A DNA stretch of 64,000 nucleotides from Streptomyces caeruleatus (lineage in GTDB: Bacteria; Actinomycetota; Actinomycetes; Streptomycetales; Streptomycetaceae). The notes under the pieces are model-generated. The model was not told where the DNA came from. It saw only the letters and a program-made list of their open reading frames with translations, and ran no database searches. The stretch's first letter is position 1. Each line of letters starts with the position of its first letter. The stretch lies in NCBI RefSeq assembly GCF_001514235.1, contig NZ_KQ948924.1, forward strand, positions 565,832-629,831, written 5' to 3'. The position numbers and the translations under genes are program-made. This document shows, in pieces, positions 1 to 9,335 of this stretch.

Positions 1-4
1 GCCC

Positions 5-46
5 GGCGTCAGGCGCCCGGCGTCAGGCGTCAGGCGTCAGGCGTCG
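5..46. repeat. Heptanucleotide tandem repeat over the fadB stop codon
   Basis: Units of GGCGTCA (plus strand) occur at 5-11, 19-25, 26-32 and 33-39, with a variant at 40-46. On the minus strand each unit carries TGA, and the copy at 37-39 is the stop codon of the FadB-type gene. Slippage here would keep a stop close by. Confidence 0.8.
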
Positions 47-2211
47 CCGAAGCGCTCCCCCTTCTCCGCCTTCTCCACGAGCAGCGCCGGCGGAGCGAAC
101 CGGTCCCCGTACCGTTCCGCCAGCTCGCGCGCGCGGGCGGTGAAGCCGGGGACGCCGCCGTCGTAGCCGTTGATGTACTGGAGGACACCCCCGGTCCAGC
201 CGGGGAATCCGATGCCGAAGACGGAGCCGATGTTCGCGTCGGCGACGGAGGTGAGAACGCCCTCCTCGAGGAGCCGGACGGTGTCGAGGGCCTCGGAGAA
301 GAGCATGCGTTCCTGCATGTCCCGGAAGGGGATCTCGGCACCCTCACGGGTGAAGTGCTCGCGCAGCCCCGGCCACAGGGCGACGCGCTTGCCGTCCGCG
401 TCGTAGTCGTAGAAACCGGCCCCGCCACTGCGCCCGGGACGGTCGAACTCGTCGACCATGCGGTCGATGACGGCCTCGGCGGGGTGGGACACCCAGGTGC
501 CGCCCGCCTCCTCCACGGCCCGCTTGGACTCGCCCCGGATCTTGCGCGGGAGCGTGAGCGTCAGCTCGTCCATGAGGGAGAGGACCTTGGCCGGGTAGCC
601 GGCCTGGGCCGCCGCCTGTTCGACCGACGCGGGCTCGATGCCCTCCCCGACCATCGCGACGCCCTCGTTGATGAAGTGGCCGATGACCCGGGAGGTGAAG
701 AAGCCGCGGGAGTCGTTGACGACGATCGGCGTCTTCTTGATCTGCCGGACCAGGTCGAAGGCACGGGCCAGCGCCTCCTCGCCGGTCCGCTCGCCCTTGA
801 TGATCTCGACGAGGGGCATCTTGTCGACGGGTGAGAAGAAGTGCAGGCCGATGAAGTCGGACTGGCGCTCGACGCCCTCGGCGAGGGCGGTGATGGGGAG
901 CGTGGAGGTGTTGGAGCACAGCAGGGCGTCCGGCTCGACGATGTCCTGGATCTCCTGGAAGACCTTGTGCTTCAGCTCCGGGTTCTCGAAGACGGCCTCG
1001 ATGACCGCGTCGCAGCCGGCCACGTCCTGAGGGTCGGCCGTGGGTGTGATGCGGGCGAGCAGCGCGTCGGCCTTCTCCTGGGTCGTACGGCCCCTGGAGA
1101 CCGCCTTCGCGCACAGCTTCTCGGAGTAGCCCTTGCCCTTGACGGCGGCTTCGAGCGCCACGTCCTTCAGGACGACGTCGATCCCCGCGCGGGCGCACGA
1201 GTAGGCGATGCCCGCGCCCATCATCCCGGCGCCGAGGACGGCGACCTTGCGGACCTGCCGCGGCTCGACGCCCTTGGGGCGGTTGGCGCCGGAGTTGACG
1301 GCCTGGAGGTCGAAGAAGAACGCCTGGATCATGTTCTTGGAGGTCTGGCCCGCCGCCAGCTCCACGAAGTAGCGGGCCTCGATGACCTGCGCGGTCTCGA
1401 AGTCGACCTGGGCGCCTTCGACAGCGGCGGCGAGGATGTTGCGCGGCGCCGGGTAGGGAGCGCCGTTGGTCTGCTTGCGCAGGCTGGCCGGGAAGGCGGG
1501 GAGGTTCGCCGCGAACTTGGGGTTGGCGGGCGTGCCGCCGGGGATCCTGTAGCCCGGCTTGTCCCAGGGCTGCTGCGACTCGGGGTGGGCCTCGATGAAG
1601 GCGCGGGCCTTGGTGAGCAGTTCCTCCTGGGTGGCGGCCACGTCGTCGATCAGGCCGTTCTGCAGGGCGCGCTGCGGGTTGTACTGGGTGCCCTGGAGGA
1701 GGACCTTCAGCAGCGCGTCGGCGATGCCGAGGAGGCGGACGGTGCGGACGACGCCGCCTCCGCCCGGCAGCAGGCCGAGGGTGACCTCGGGGCAGCCGAT
1801 CTTGGAGCCGGGCGCGTCGAGGGCGATGCGGTGGTGGCAGGCGAGCGCGATCTCGTAGCCGCCGCCGAGGGCCGCGCCGTTCATCGCGGCGACGACCGGC
1901 TTGCCCAGGGTCTCGATGCGGCGCAGGTCGCGCTTGATGGCCAGGCCGCCGTCGAACAGGTCCTGGGCCGTCTCGGGGGTGACGCGGATCAGGTCGCGCA
2001 GGTCGCCGCCGGCGAAGAACGTCTTCTTGGCGGAGGTGATGATGACACCGCGGATGGTGTCCTTCTCGGCCTCCAGCCGGTCGGTGATCACGGCGAGGGA
2101 GTCGCGGAACGCCTGGTTCATGGTGTTCGCGGACTGGTCGGGGTCGTCGAGGACGAGGGTGACGACGCCGGTGCGGTCCTGTTCCCAGCGGATGGTGGTG
2201 CTCTGCGTCAT
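37..2211 (-). CDS. FadB/FadJ-type bifunctional enoyl-CoA hydratase / 3-hydroxyacyl-CoA dehydrogenase
   Basis: A 724-residue trifunctional-type alpha subunit. Roughly the first 190 residues form a crotonase domain with the GGGYEIALA oxyanion-hole region, which hydrates trans-2-enoyl-CoA. From about residue 325 a Rossmann motif (VLGAGMMGAGIA) starts the NAD-dependent 3-hydroxyacyl-CoA dehydrogenase, followed by its C-terminal dimerisation domain. It would perform steps two and three of beta-oxidation in the cytoplasm. It is last in a four-gene minus-strand operon, 49 bp after the thiolase gene that would cleave its product. The length is normal for the family. Substrate range cannot be read from sequence; the racemase in the operon suggests methyl-branched acyl chains. 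Confidence 0.95.
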   Translation of the reverse strand: MTQSTTIRWEQDRTGVVTLVLDDPDQSANTMNQAFRDSLAVITDRLEAEKDTIRGVIITSAKKTFFAGGDLRDLIRVTPETAQDLFDGGLAIKRDLRRIETLGKPVVAAMNGAALGGGYEIALACHHRIALDAPGSKIGCPEVTLGLLPGGGGVVRTVRLLGIADALLKVLLQGTQYNPQRALQNGLIDDVAATQEELLTKARAFIEAHPESQQPWDKPGYRIPGGTPANPKFAANLPAFPASLRKQTNGAPYPAPRNILAAAVEGAQVDFETAQVIEARYFVELAAGQTSKNMIQAFFFDLQAVNSGANRPKGVEPRQVRKVAVLGAGMMGAGIAYSCARAGIDVVLKDVALEAAVKGKGYSEKLCAKAVSRGRTTQEKADALLARITPTADPQDVAGCDAVIEAVFENPELKHKVFQEIQDIVEPDALLCSNTSTLPITALAEGVERQSDFIGLHFFSPVDKMPLVEIIKGERTGEEALARAFDLVRQIKKTPIVVNDSRGFFTSRVIGHFINEGVAMVGEGIEPASVEQAAAQAGYPAKVLSLMDELTLTLPRKIRGESKRAVEEAGGTWVSHPAEAVIDRMVDEFDRPGRSGGAGFYDYDADGKRVALWPGLREHFTREGAEIPFRDMQERMLFSEALDTVRLLEEGVLTSVADANIGSVFGIGFPGWTGGVLQYINGYDGGVPGFTARARELAERYGDRFAPPALLVEKAEKGERFGDA

Positions 2212-2260
2212 GACGGGGTCTCCGTTGAAGTCTCTGAAGTCTCTTGGTTCCGCCGGGTGT

Positions 2261-3475
<1,215 letters not shown>

Positions 3476-3531
3476 AGGGAAGCCTTTCGAGGGTGAGGGT
3501 CAGCCGAGCAAGGGAGCTGAGCGGGGGAGCC

Positions 3532-4672
3532 CTAGCCGAGCAGGGAACGTCCGATGATCTCCTTCATGATCTCGGTCGTTCCGCCGTAGATGGTCTGGAT
3601 ACGGCCGTCGGTGAAGGCCCGGGCGACCGGGAATTCGCTCATATAGCCGTAGCCGCCGTGCAGTTGGAGGCAGCGGTCCGCGACCCGCTTTTGGAGCTCG
3701 GTCGCCCACCACTTGGCCATGGAGGCGTGCACGGCGTCGAGCTCGCCGTTGTCGTGGTCGGCTATGCAGCGGTCGAGGAAGGTGCGGGTGACGGCGCACT
3801 CGGTGGCCATCTCGGCGATCTCGAACCGGATGTGCTGCTTGGTGGCCAGCGGCCGGCCGAACGCCTCGCGTTCCTTGACGTACTGCGTGGTGATCTCCAG
3901 CAGGTGCTCGGCGGCGGCGATGGCGGAGACCGCGATGCTCAGCCGCTCCTGCGCGAGGTTCGTCATCAGATGGACGAAGGCGCCGTCGAGGTCGCCGAGG
4001 AGGTTCTCCTTGGGCACGCGGACGTCGCGGAAGAACAGCTCGGCGGTGTCCTGCGCCTTCTGGCCGATCTTGTCGAGGTTGCGGCCGCGCTCGAAGCCGT
4101 CCGTGCCGCGCTCGACGACGAGCAGCGACAGCCCGCGCGCCGCCCTCGGGGGTCGTCTTCGCGACGACGATCACCAGGTCGGCGAGGATCCCGTTGGAGA
4201 TGAAGGTCTTGGAGCCGTTGAGCACCCAGTGGTCGCCGTGGTCCTCGGCGTGGGTGCGGATGCCCTGGAGGTCGGAGCCGGCGCCGGGCTCGGTCATGGC
4301 GATGGCCGTGATCAGCGAGCCGTCGCAGAAGCCGGGCAGCCAGCGGCGCTTCTGCTCTTCGGTGGCGAGCGAGGTGAGGTACGGGCCGATGATGTCGTTG
4401 TGCAGGCCGAGCGCGAGTCCCGGGGTGCCCGCGCGGGTGAACTCCTCGGCGAGGACGGCGCTGTACCGGAAGTCGGGCGTGCCGCCGCCCCCGTACTCCT
4501 CGGGGACGGCGAAGCCGAGCAGGCCCTGCTTGCCGGCCGCCCGCCAGGCGTCGCGGGAGACGATGCCGTCCTTCTCCCACTGCTCGTAGTACGGCAGGAC
4601 CTCCTTGGCCAGGAAGCTGCGCACGGTCGCGCGGAACGCGTCGTGCTCGGGGGCGAAGATCTGCCGCTTCAT
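3532..4672 (-). pseudogene. Acyl-CoA dehydrogenase, frameshifted
   Basis: The gene reads as one acyl-CoA dehydrogenase of about 380 residues only if a frameshift is allowed near 4131-4145. From the ATG at 4672, the first 180 residues give the N-terminal and middle domains, including the FAD-binding MTEPGAGSD motif. The frame is then lost just after TTPEGGAR. The rest (SLLVVERGTDGF onward, through a C-terminal domain with QLHGGYGYM and YGGTTEIMKEIIGRSLLG) continues in another frame to the stop at 3532. One extra base, or two missing bases, in the CGCGCG-rich stretch explains it. Its ATG overlaps the racemase stop (ATGA). It could be a sequencing error or a recent mutation; no other damage is visible. 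Confidence 0.85.
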
Positions 4673-5817
4673 TCGGGGCCCTTCGTGGGTTCCTGGTGCT
4701 TCAGAAGGTCGGGGACGTCCCAGTCGCGCGCCACGCCGGCGGTGTCCGCGCCGGGCTGGGCCGGGCCGGTGCGGACGGCCGTCGGGGTCGCGGAGAAGCG
4801 GGGCGCGGGGGCGGGCTGGGTGATGCCGCCGTGGTCGGTGAAGGTGCCCCGGGCGGCGAGGTGCGGGTGGTGCGGGGCCTCGCGCAGGGACAGGACGGGG
4901 GCCACGCAGGCGTCGGAGCCCTCGAAGAGGGCCGTCCACTCGTCCCTGGTACGGGACTTGAAGCGGGCGGCGACCGCCTCGCGCAGCTCGCCCCAGCGGG
5001 ACCAGTCCTTGCGGGCGGCCGCGTGCTCCTCGATGCCGAGAAGCCGCAGGAACTCGGCGTAGAACTGCGGTTCCAGGGCGCCGACCGCCATGTACTTCCC
5101 GTCGGCGGTCTCGTAGGTGCCGTAGTACGGGCAGCCGCCGTCGAGGAGGTTGGCGCCGCGCCGGTCCTGCCAGCCACCCGCGGCGAGCATGCCGTGGATC
5201 ATCGCGGAGAGGTGGGAGGTGCCGTCGACGATGGCGGCGTCGACGACCTGGCCGGTGCCGGTCGCGCGCGCGTGGTGGAGGGCGGCGAGGACGCCGATGA
5301 CGAGGTAGAGGGAGCCGCCCGCGTAGTCGCCGACCAGGTTGGCGGGGACGGCGGGTGGTTCGTCGGGGCTGCCGATCATGCCGAGGGTGCCGGTGAGCGC
5401 GATGTAGGCGATGTCGTGGCCGGCGCGCTGGGCGAGCGGCCCGTCCTGGCCCCAGCCGGTCATCCGGCCGTAGACCAGCGCCGGGTTGCGGGCGTGGCAG
5501 GCCTCGGGGCCGACGCCGAGGCGCTCGGCGACGCCGGGGCGGTAGCCCTCGATGAGGATGTCGGCGCGGGCGGCGAGGTCGAGGACGCGCGCGGGGCCGT
5601 CGGGGGACTTCAGGTCGACGATCACCGAGCGCTTGTTGCGGTTGGTGATGTCGTACGCGGTGTCGATGGCGAGTCCCGTGCCGCCGGGCCGGTCCACGCG
5701 GACGACGTCGGCGCCGAGGTCGGCGAGGAGCATGGCGGCGAACGGGCCGGGCCCGATTCCGGCCAGCTCGACCACGCGCACGCCGGTGAGCGGGCCCTGT
5801 TCTGGCGTCGTCGCCAT
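4669..5817 (-). CDS. Alpha-methylacyl-CoA racemase (CaiB/BaiF family)
   Basis: This family III CoA-transferase-fold protein of 382 residues has racemase-type active-site motifs: GHDIAY (catalytic His), a following NLVGDYAGG (Asp) and GALEPQFYAEF (Glu). In mycobacterial and mammalian AMACR these residues interconvert 2R- and 2S-methylacyl-CoA, making branched chains usable by 2S-specific acyl-CoA dehydrogenases. It is first in the operon, and its TGA overlaps the dehydrogenase ATG, so the two are probably translationally coupled. The ATG at 5817 is chosen because the 18 codons upstream lack family similarity. A CoA-transferase role is possible but less likely given the GHD/EPQF motifs. Confidence 0.85.
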   Translation of the reverse strand: MATTPEQGPLTGVRVVELAGIGPGPFAAMLLADLGADVVRVDRPGGTGLAIDTAYDITNRNKRSVIVDLKSPDGPARVLDLAARADILIEGYRPGVAERLGVGPEACHARNPALVYGRMTGWGQDGPLAQRAGHDIAYIALTGTLGMIGSPDEPPAVPANLVGDYAGGSLYLVIGVLAALHHARATGTGQVVDAAIVDGTSHLSAMIHGMLAAGGWQDRRGANLLDGGCPYYGTYETADGKYMAVGALEPQFYAEFLRLLGIEEHAAARKDWSRWGELREAVAARFKSRTRDEWTALFEGSDACVAPVLSLREAPHHPHLAARGTFTDHGGITQPAPAPRFSATPTAVRTGPAQPGADTAGVARDWDVPDLLKHQEPTKGPE

Positions 5818-5888
5818 CCTGCCCCCAGGGGTATGACACAACTGCTGTAACACCAGTGATGCTAAGAACATGCGCCGACGGACACAAG

Positions 5889-5902
5889 AGCAAGCGCTTA
5901 GG
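5889..5902. promoter_or_regulatory. Candidate operator upstream of the beta-oxidation operon
   Basis: AAGCGCTT at 5892-5899 is a perfect palindrome inside GCAAGCGCTTAG, about 75 bp upstream of the racemase ATG. Sites of this kind are common before acyl-CoA catabolic operons in actinobacteria and are usually bound by TetR-type regulators. No such regulator gene is adjacent, so this is an inference from the motif alone. Confidence 0.35.
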
Positions 5903-5946
5903 AAGTTACCCGCCGGAAGCCGGTCCGCGAACCGGTGCGGTGCGGG

Positions 5947-6327
5947 TCAGCGCGTGTCCAGCTCCGCTATCAGCCGTTTCGGTGCGATGGTGCGGTAACT
6001 CTCCTCCACCCAGTCGCACAGCAGCTCGGCCGTCGGGGCACCCTTCTGCTCCAGCGGGATACTCACCCAGCCCGCCTTGCCCAGGCCGTATCCGGCGGGT
6101 TCGGCGCCCGGGCAGGTCAGGGCGTGGGCGTGGGCAGCCTCGTCCTTGAGCTTCACCGTGACGCCCATCGGATAGCCGCCGTCGGAGACACCGAGGAAGA
6201 CGAAGACCTTCTTGTTGGCCTTGGCGACCGTCTCGCCCCACGGGAACTCCTCGACCGCGCCCGGCATCCCGAGCGCGAACTCGCGCACTTTTTCCCACTT
6301 CTTCAGGGCAGACCTGGGCACGGCCAC
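5947..6327 (-). CDS. MmcQ/YjbR-family protein
   Basis: A 126-residue protein of the MmcQ/YjbR family (cyclic adenylate-type, CyaY-like fold). It has the family's typical N-terminal region (FPWGETVAKANKKVFVFLG), GYGLGKAGWVSI in the middle and WVEESYRTIAPKRL at the end. Members are small basic cytoplasmic proteins often annotated as DNA-binding, but no reaction is established. It is monocistronic and divergent from the saccharopine-dehydrogenase-like gene. Its promoter region matches the PafBC/RecA-NDp consensus exactly (see 6367-6389), which hints at a DNA-damage role. Confidence 0.85.
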   Translation of the reverse strand: MAVPRSALKKWEKVREFALGMPGAVEEFPWGETVAKANKKVFVFLGVSDGGYPMGVTVKLKDEAAHAHALTCPGAEPAGYGLGKAGWVSIPLEQKGAPTAELLCDWVEESYRTIAPKRLIAELDTR

Positions 6328-6366
6328 CGCTTACCTCCGGGCTCGTCGTCGGGCTCCGCACAGCTC

Positions 6367-6389
6367 ACGCTAGCCTCGGCCACCGACAA
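6367..6389 (-). promoter_or_regulatory. PafBC/RecA-NDp-type promoter for the YjbR-like gene
   Basis: Read on the minus strand, TTGTCGGTG (6389-6381), an 8-base spacer, then TAGCGT (6372-6367). This matches the TTGTCRGTG-N8-TAnnnT consensus of the LexA-independent, PafBC-dependent DNA-damage promoters known from mycobacteria. Transcription would begin about 30-35 bases before the ATG at 6327. Confidence 0.7.
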
Positions 6390-6418
6390 CGGCGCGTGCT
6401 GCGAGACCGAGGGGTGTC

Positions 6419-7597
6419 ATGACCAGGCTGAACAGGACGGATCGCCCGTACGACGTGGTGCTCTTCGGAGCGACGGGTTTCGTCGGGATCCTCACCGCGG
6501 AGTACCTCGCCGCGCGGGCGCCCGAAGGGCTGCGCTGGGCCGTCGCCGGGCGCAGCAGGGAGAAGCTGGAGCGGCTGCGCGACGGGCTGCCGGGCGGCGC
6601 GGAGATCGGGGTGCTGGAGGCGGACGTCTCGGACCCGGCCTCGATGCGACGGCTCGCGGAGCACGCGCGCGTGGTGGCCACGACGGTGGGTCCGTACGTG
6701 AACTACGGCGAGGATCTCGTCGCCGCCTGCGCGGACACCGGCGCCGACTATCTCGACCTGTCCGGTGAGCCGGAGTTCGTGGACCTGACGTACGTCCGGC
6801 ACGACGCACGCGCGCGTGAGACGGGCGCTCGGCTGGTGCACGCCTGTGGCTTCGACTCGGTCCCGCACGACCTGGGCGCGTACTTCACCGTCCAGCAGCT
6901 GCCTCAGGGCGTGCCGCTGACCGTGGACGGGTTCGTGACCGCCGACGCCATGTTCTCCGGCGGCACGTTCGCGTCGGCGCTCAACCAGTTCTCGCGCGGG
7001 CGCCAGATGCTGTCCGCCGCACGCGACCGGGCCCGCCACGAGCCGCGTCTGATGGGACGCCGGGCGCAGGCGCCGACGGGTGCGCCGCGGTTCGCCAAGG
7101 AGGTCGGCGCCTGGGCGGTGCCGCTGCCGACGATCGACCCGCAGATCGTCCGGCGCTCCGCGCGGGCCCTCGACCGGTACGGCCCCGACTTCCGCTACCG
7201 CCACTACGCCGCCGTACAGCATCTGCCGGTCGCGCTCGGCGGAGTCGCGGCGGTCGGCGCGCTCGCCACCGCCGCCCAACTGCCGCCCGCCCGGCGCTGG
7301 TTGTCCGACCGGCTCAAGCCCGGCGAGGGGCCGAGCCCGGAGCGGCGCGCGAAGAGCTGGTTCTCGGTCCGTTTCGTCGGCGAGGGCGGCGGCCGGCGCG
7401 TCTTCACGGAGGTCGCGGGCGGTGACCCCGGCTACGGGGAGACGGCGAAGATGTTCGCCGAGTCGGCCCTGTCCCTCGCCTTCGACGACCTGCCGCCCAC
7501 GGCCGGTCAGGTCACGACGGCGGTCGCGATGGGGGACGCGCTGATCGAGCGGCTGCGGAAGGCGGGCATCACCTTCCGGGTGGCCGCGACCCGCTGA
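6419..7597 (+). CDS. Saccharopine dehydrogenase-like / trans-acting enoyl reductase family protein
   Basis: A 392-residue protein with an N-terminal Rossmann domain (LFGATGFVGILTAEYLA, residues about 15-31), then DVSDPASM, VVATTVGPYVNYG and GEPEFVD motifs. These are typical of the membrane-associated saccharopine dehydrogenase-like family found throughout actinobacteria. In mycobacteria a relative (Rv2953) is a trans-acting enoyl reductase for phthiocerol and phenolphthiocerol. The true substrate here cannot be predicted; lysine metabolism is unlikely. A hydrophobic stretch near residues 265-290 could contact the membrane. It is transcribed alone and converges with a small membrane-protein gene. 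Confidence 0.8.
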   Translation: MTRLNRTDRPYDVVLFGATGFVGILTAEYLAARAPEGLRWAVAGRSREKLERLRDGLPGGAEIGVLEADVSDPASMRRLAEHARVVATTVGPYVNYGEDLVAACADTGADYLDLSGEPEFVDLTYVRHDARARETGARLVHACGFDSVPHDLGAYFTVQQLPQGVPLTVDGFVTADAMFSGGTFASALNQFSRGRQMLSAARDRARHEPRLMGRRAQAPTGAPRFAKEVGAWAVPLPTIDPQIVRRSARALDRYGPDFRYRHYAAVQHLPVALGGVAAVGALATAAQLPPARRWLSDRLKPGEGPSPERRAKSWFSVRFVGEGGGRRVFTEVAGGDPGYGETAKMFAESALSLAFDDLPPTAGQVTTAVAMGDALIERLRKAGITFRVAATR

Positions 7598-7628
7598 ACC
7601 GCGCCCGCACTACTCGCTGAAACCGGCC

Positions 7629-7775
7629 CTACAGGGTCCACCCCGCCACCGTGAAGATCATCCCGCCGATCCAGGCCAGCCCCGCCACCACGGCGAGGAC
7701 CAGCGCGGCCGTCACGGCACGCTCGACGGGACGGTCGGGGTCGGCGAGGGGCTTCGGTGCACGGTGCGTCGTCAT
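7629..7775 (-). CDS. Small single-span membrane protein
   Basis: A 48-residue predicted protein starting at ATG 7775. It has a short hydrophilic N-terminus rich in Arg, Pro and Asp, then one long hydrophobic segment (about residues 20-45: AALVLAVVAGLAWIGGMIFTV). A longer start at 7811 would add 12 residues without gain. Small SCO-type membrane proteins like this are common in Streptomyces. No function can be assigned. It lies downstream of endonuclease V on the same strand, separated by the 13-bp repeat array. Confidence 0.6.
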   Translation of the reverse strand: MTTHRAPKPLADPDRPVERAVTAALVLAVVAGLAWIGGMIFTVAGWTL

Positions 7776-7819
7776 ACCCCAGAGCCTGCCGATCACGGCG
7801 GGCGGCGACATCCGTACAG

Positions 7820-7871
7820 GTACTCAGACGACGTACTCAGCCGACGTACTCAACCGACGTACTCAGGCGGA
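7820..7871. repeat. Four tandem copies of a 13-bp unit
   Basis: Units GTACTCAGACGAC, GTACTCAGCCGAC, GTACTCAACCGAC and GTACTCAGGCGGA lie head to tail at 7820-7832, 7833-7845, 7846-7858 and 7859-7871. They sit between the endonuclease V stop and the small membrane-protein start. They could be a slippage product or a repeated protein-binding site. Confidence 0.9.
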
Positions 7872-7884
7872 CCGCAAGGGGGCC

Positions 7885-8577
7885 TCATCGGTCGGTCGCG
7901 TCCTTCAGTGCCTGCCGGCACAAGGAGTCCGCGCGGCGGGTCGTCTCCGGAAGGCGGTACTCGGGGGTGAGCGCGAGGGTGTGGGCGCAGGCGTTGTCGA
8001 GGCTCACCCGGTGGCCGACCGAGACGAAGACCGGCTTGACGGTGTCGCGGGTGCGCAGGGCGCGGCCGACCTCCTCGGCGCCCGCCGTGAGCGGTGCGGA
8101 CGATCCGCGTGCGGCGGCGGGGGCGTCGTAGGTGAAGGTGAACGGGTTCTTGGCGACGCCGATCGTCGGCAGCCCGGTGAGGACGCCGAGGTGGCTGGCG
8201 AGGCCGAAGCGGCGGGGGTGGGCGAGGCCGTAGCCGTCGCAGACGACCAGGCCGGGTGGACAGGGCAGGGCGTCGAGGGCGGCCAGGACCGTGGGGATCT
8301 CGCGGAAGGCGAGCAGGCCGGGGACGTAGGGGAAGGAGATCCGGCCGGCGGCCGTGGCCTCGGCGACCACCTCCAGGGTCGCGGCGTCCAGCACGACCGC
8401 GGCGGCCGCGACCACGTCCCGTTCGTCGTCGTAGGCCACGTCGACGCCGGTCACATGACCGGATCCGGCCGGCGGGCCCGGCTCGTCGAGCACCACCCGC
8501 TCCCGGAGTTCGTCCTGGACGGCGCGGGCCGCTTCCTCGGTCGCGGGCCAGCCCGCGGGAATGCTTACGGTCGTCAT
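7885..8577 (-). CDS. nfi: Endonuclease V (deoxyinosine 3' endonuclease)
   Basis: A 230-residue endonuclease V, which nicks DNA or RNA one nucleotide 3' of inosine in repair of deaminated adenine. All family motifs are present in order: GVDVAYDD (first metal-binding Asp), FPYVPGLLAFRE, the VCDGYGLAHPRRFGLASHLG block with the second Asp and HPRR, GVAKNPF with the catalytic-region Lys, and SLDNACAHT with the C-terminal Asp. The ATG at 8577 (MTTVSIPAG) is preferred; one three codons upstream at 8586 is also possible. It diverges from the YCII gene across a very short gap. Confidence 0.95.
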   Translation of the reverse strand: MTTVSIPAGWPATEEAARAVQDELRERVVLDEPGPPAGSGHVTGVDVAYDDERDVVAAAAVVLDAATLEVVAEATAAGRISFPYVPGLLAFREIPTVLAALDALPCPPGLVVCDGYGLAHPRRFGLASHLGVLTGLPTIGVAKNPFTFTYDAPAAARGSSAPLTAGAEEVGRALRTRDTVKPVFVSVGHRVSLDNACAHTLALTPEYRLPETTRRADSLCRQALKDATDR

Positions 8578-8605
8578 GGTGGGCACGAGCGTACGGGTCC
8601 GGGGG

Positions 8606-8611
8606 TAGGCT
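8606..8611 (+). promoter_or_regulatory. Candidate -10 of a leaderless YCII transcript
   Basis: TAGGCT lies 7 bases before the ATG at 8619, the spacing expected if transcription starts at or beside the A of the ATG. No ribosome-binding site is visible upstream. Leaderless mRNAs are common in Streptomyces. No good -35 is seen. Confidence 0.35.
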
Positions 8612-8618
8612 CGCGATC

Positions 8619-8915
8619 ATGTTCGTGCTGGAGCTGACCTACACCGCCCCGCTCGAGGACGTCGACGCCGTGCTGGAGGCCCATGTGGCGTGGCTCGACG
8701 AGCAGTACGAGCGAGGGGTGTTCCTCGCGTCCGGACGCAAGAACCCCCGCGACGGCGGAGTGATCCTCGCCGTCGCGGAGGACCGCGGGCGCGTCGAGGA
8801 GATCGCCGCGGGGGATCCGTTCGTCACGGCCGGGGTGTGCGCGTACCGCGTCACCGAGTTCGTCGCCACGAAGACGGCGCCGGGGCTGGAGCGCTACCGC
8901 GAGACGTCCGGCTGA
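8619..8915 (+). CDS. YCII-domain protein
   Basis: A 98-residue YCII-related protein (dimeric ferredoxin-like fold). It begins MFVLELTY and has the HVAWLDEQYERGVFLASG region containing the conserved His/Asp pair proposed as an active site in YciI, followed by AEDRGRVEEIAAGDPF, typical of the family. The enzymatic role of most members is unknown. No Shine-Dalgarno is seen; a TAGGCT element 7 bases upstream suggests a leaderless message. It diverges from endonuclease V, so the two may share a control region. Confidence 0.85.
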   Translation: MFVLELTYTAPLEDVDAVLEAHVAWLDEQYERGVFLASGRKNPRDGGVILAVAEDRGRVEEIAAGDPFVTAGVCAYRVTEFVATKTAPGLERYRETSG

Positions 8916-8960
8916 GACGGTCGGCCGGGGCGCTCGGACGGGCCGGGTCTGGGCGGTCGG

Positions 8961-9287
8961 TCACTTCCCGCCCAGCGCCTGCTTGAGCTGGCTCTTGTTC
9001 ATGTCCGAACGCCCGTGGATGTTGCGGCGCTTGGCCTCCTCGTAGAGCTGGTCGTAGGTGGGTCCCTGGGAACCCTTGCCGGACCGCTGGCCGCCCCGCT
9101 TGCCGGAGGACATGTCCTGGGTGGACGTACGGCTGGCGGACTTCGACTCGCCCGACCGGGCTCGCTCCTTGTTCACCGTCCGCGCCGCGATCTCCTTGGC
9201 GCGGCCTGTGCTCTCGCCCCGGTCCTCGGCGCTCTCCTTGATGTGCTCGTACTGGCGTTCCCGCTTGGGGCTCGAACCGCGTGGCAT
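8961..9287 (-). CDS. Rho-N domain small basic protein (often annotated plasmid stabilisation protein)
   Basis: A 108-residue, strongly charged protein. The first 60 residues are disordered, Lys/Arg/Ser-rich and low in complexity. The C-terminal 35 residues (TYDQLYEEAKRRNIHGRSDMNKSQLKQAL) match the Rho termination factor N-terminal helical fold, which binds nucleic acid. Homologues in Streptomyces are annotated plasmid stabilisation protein, but no experimental role is known to me. Nucleic-acid binding is a reasonable inference. The gene is transcribed alone. Confidence 0.75.
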   Translation of the reverse strand: MPRGSSPKRERQYEHIKESAEDRGESTGRAKEIAARTVNKERARSGESKSASRTSTQDMSSGKRGGQRSGKGSQGPTYDQLYEEAKRRNIHGRSDMNKSQLKQALGGK

Positions 9288-9335
9288 GTCGGGTCACTCC
9301 TCTCGCAGTCGGCGCCCGAGTACCCACTTTCGGCG

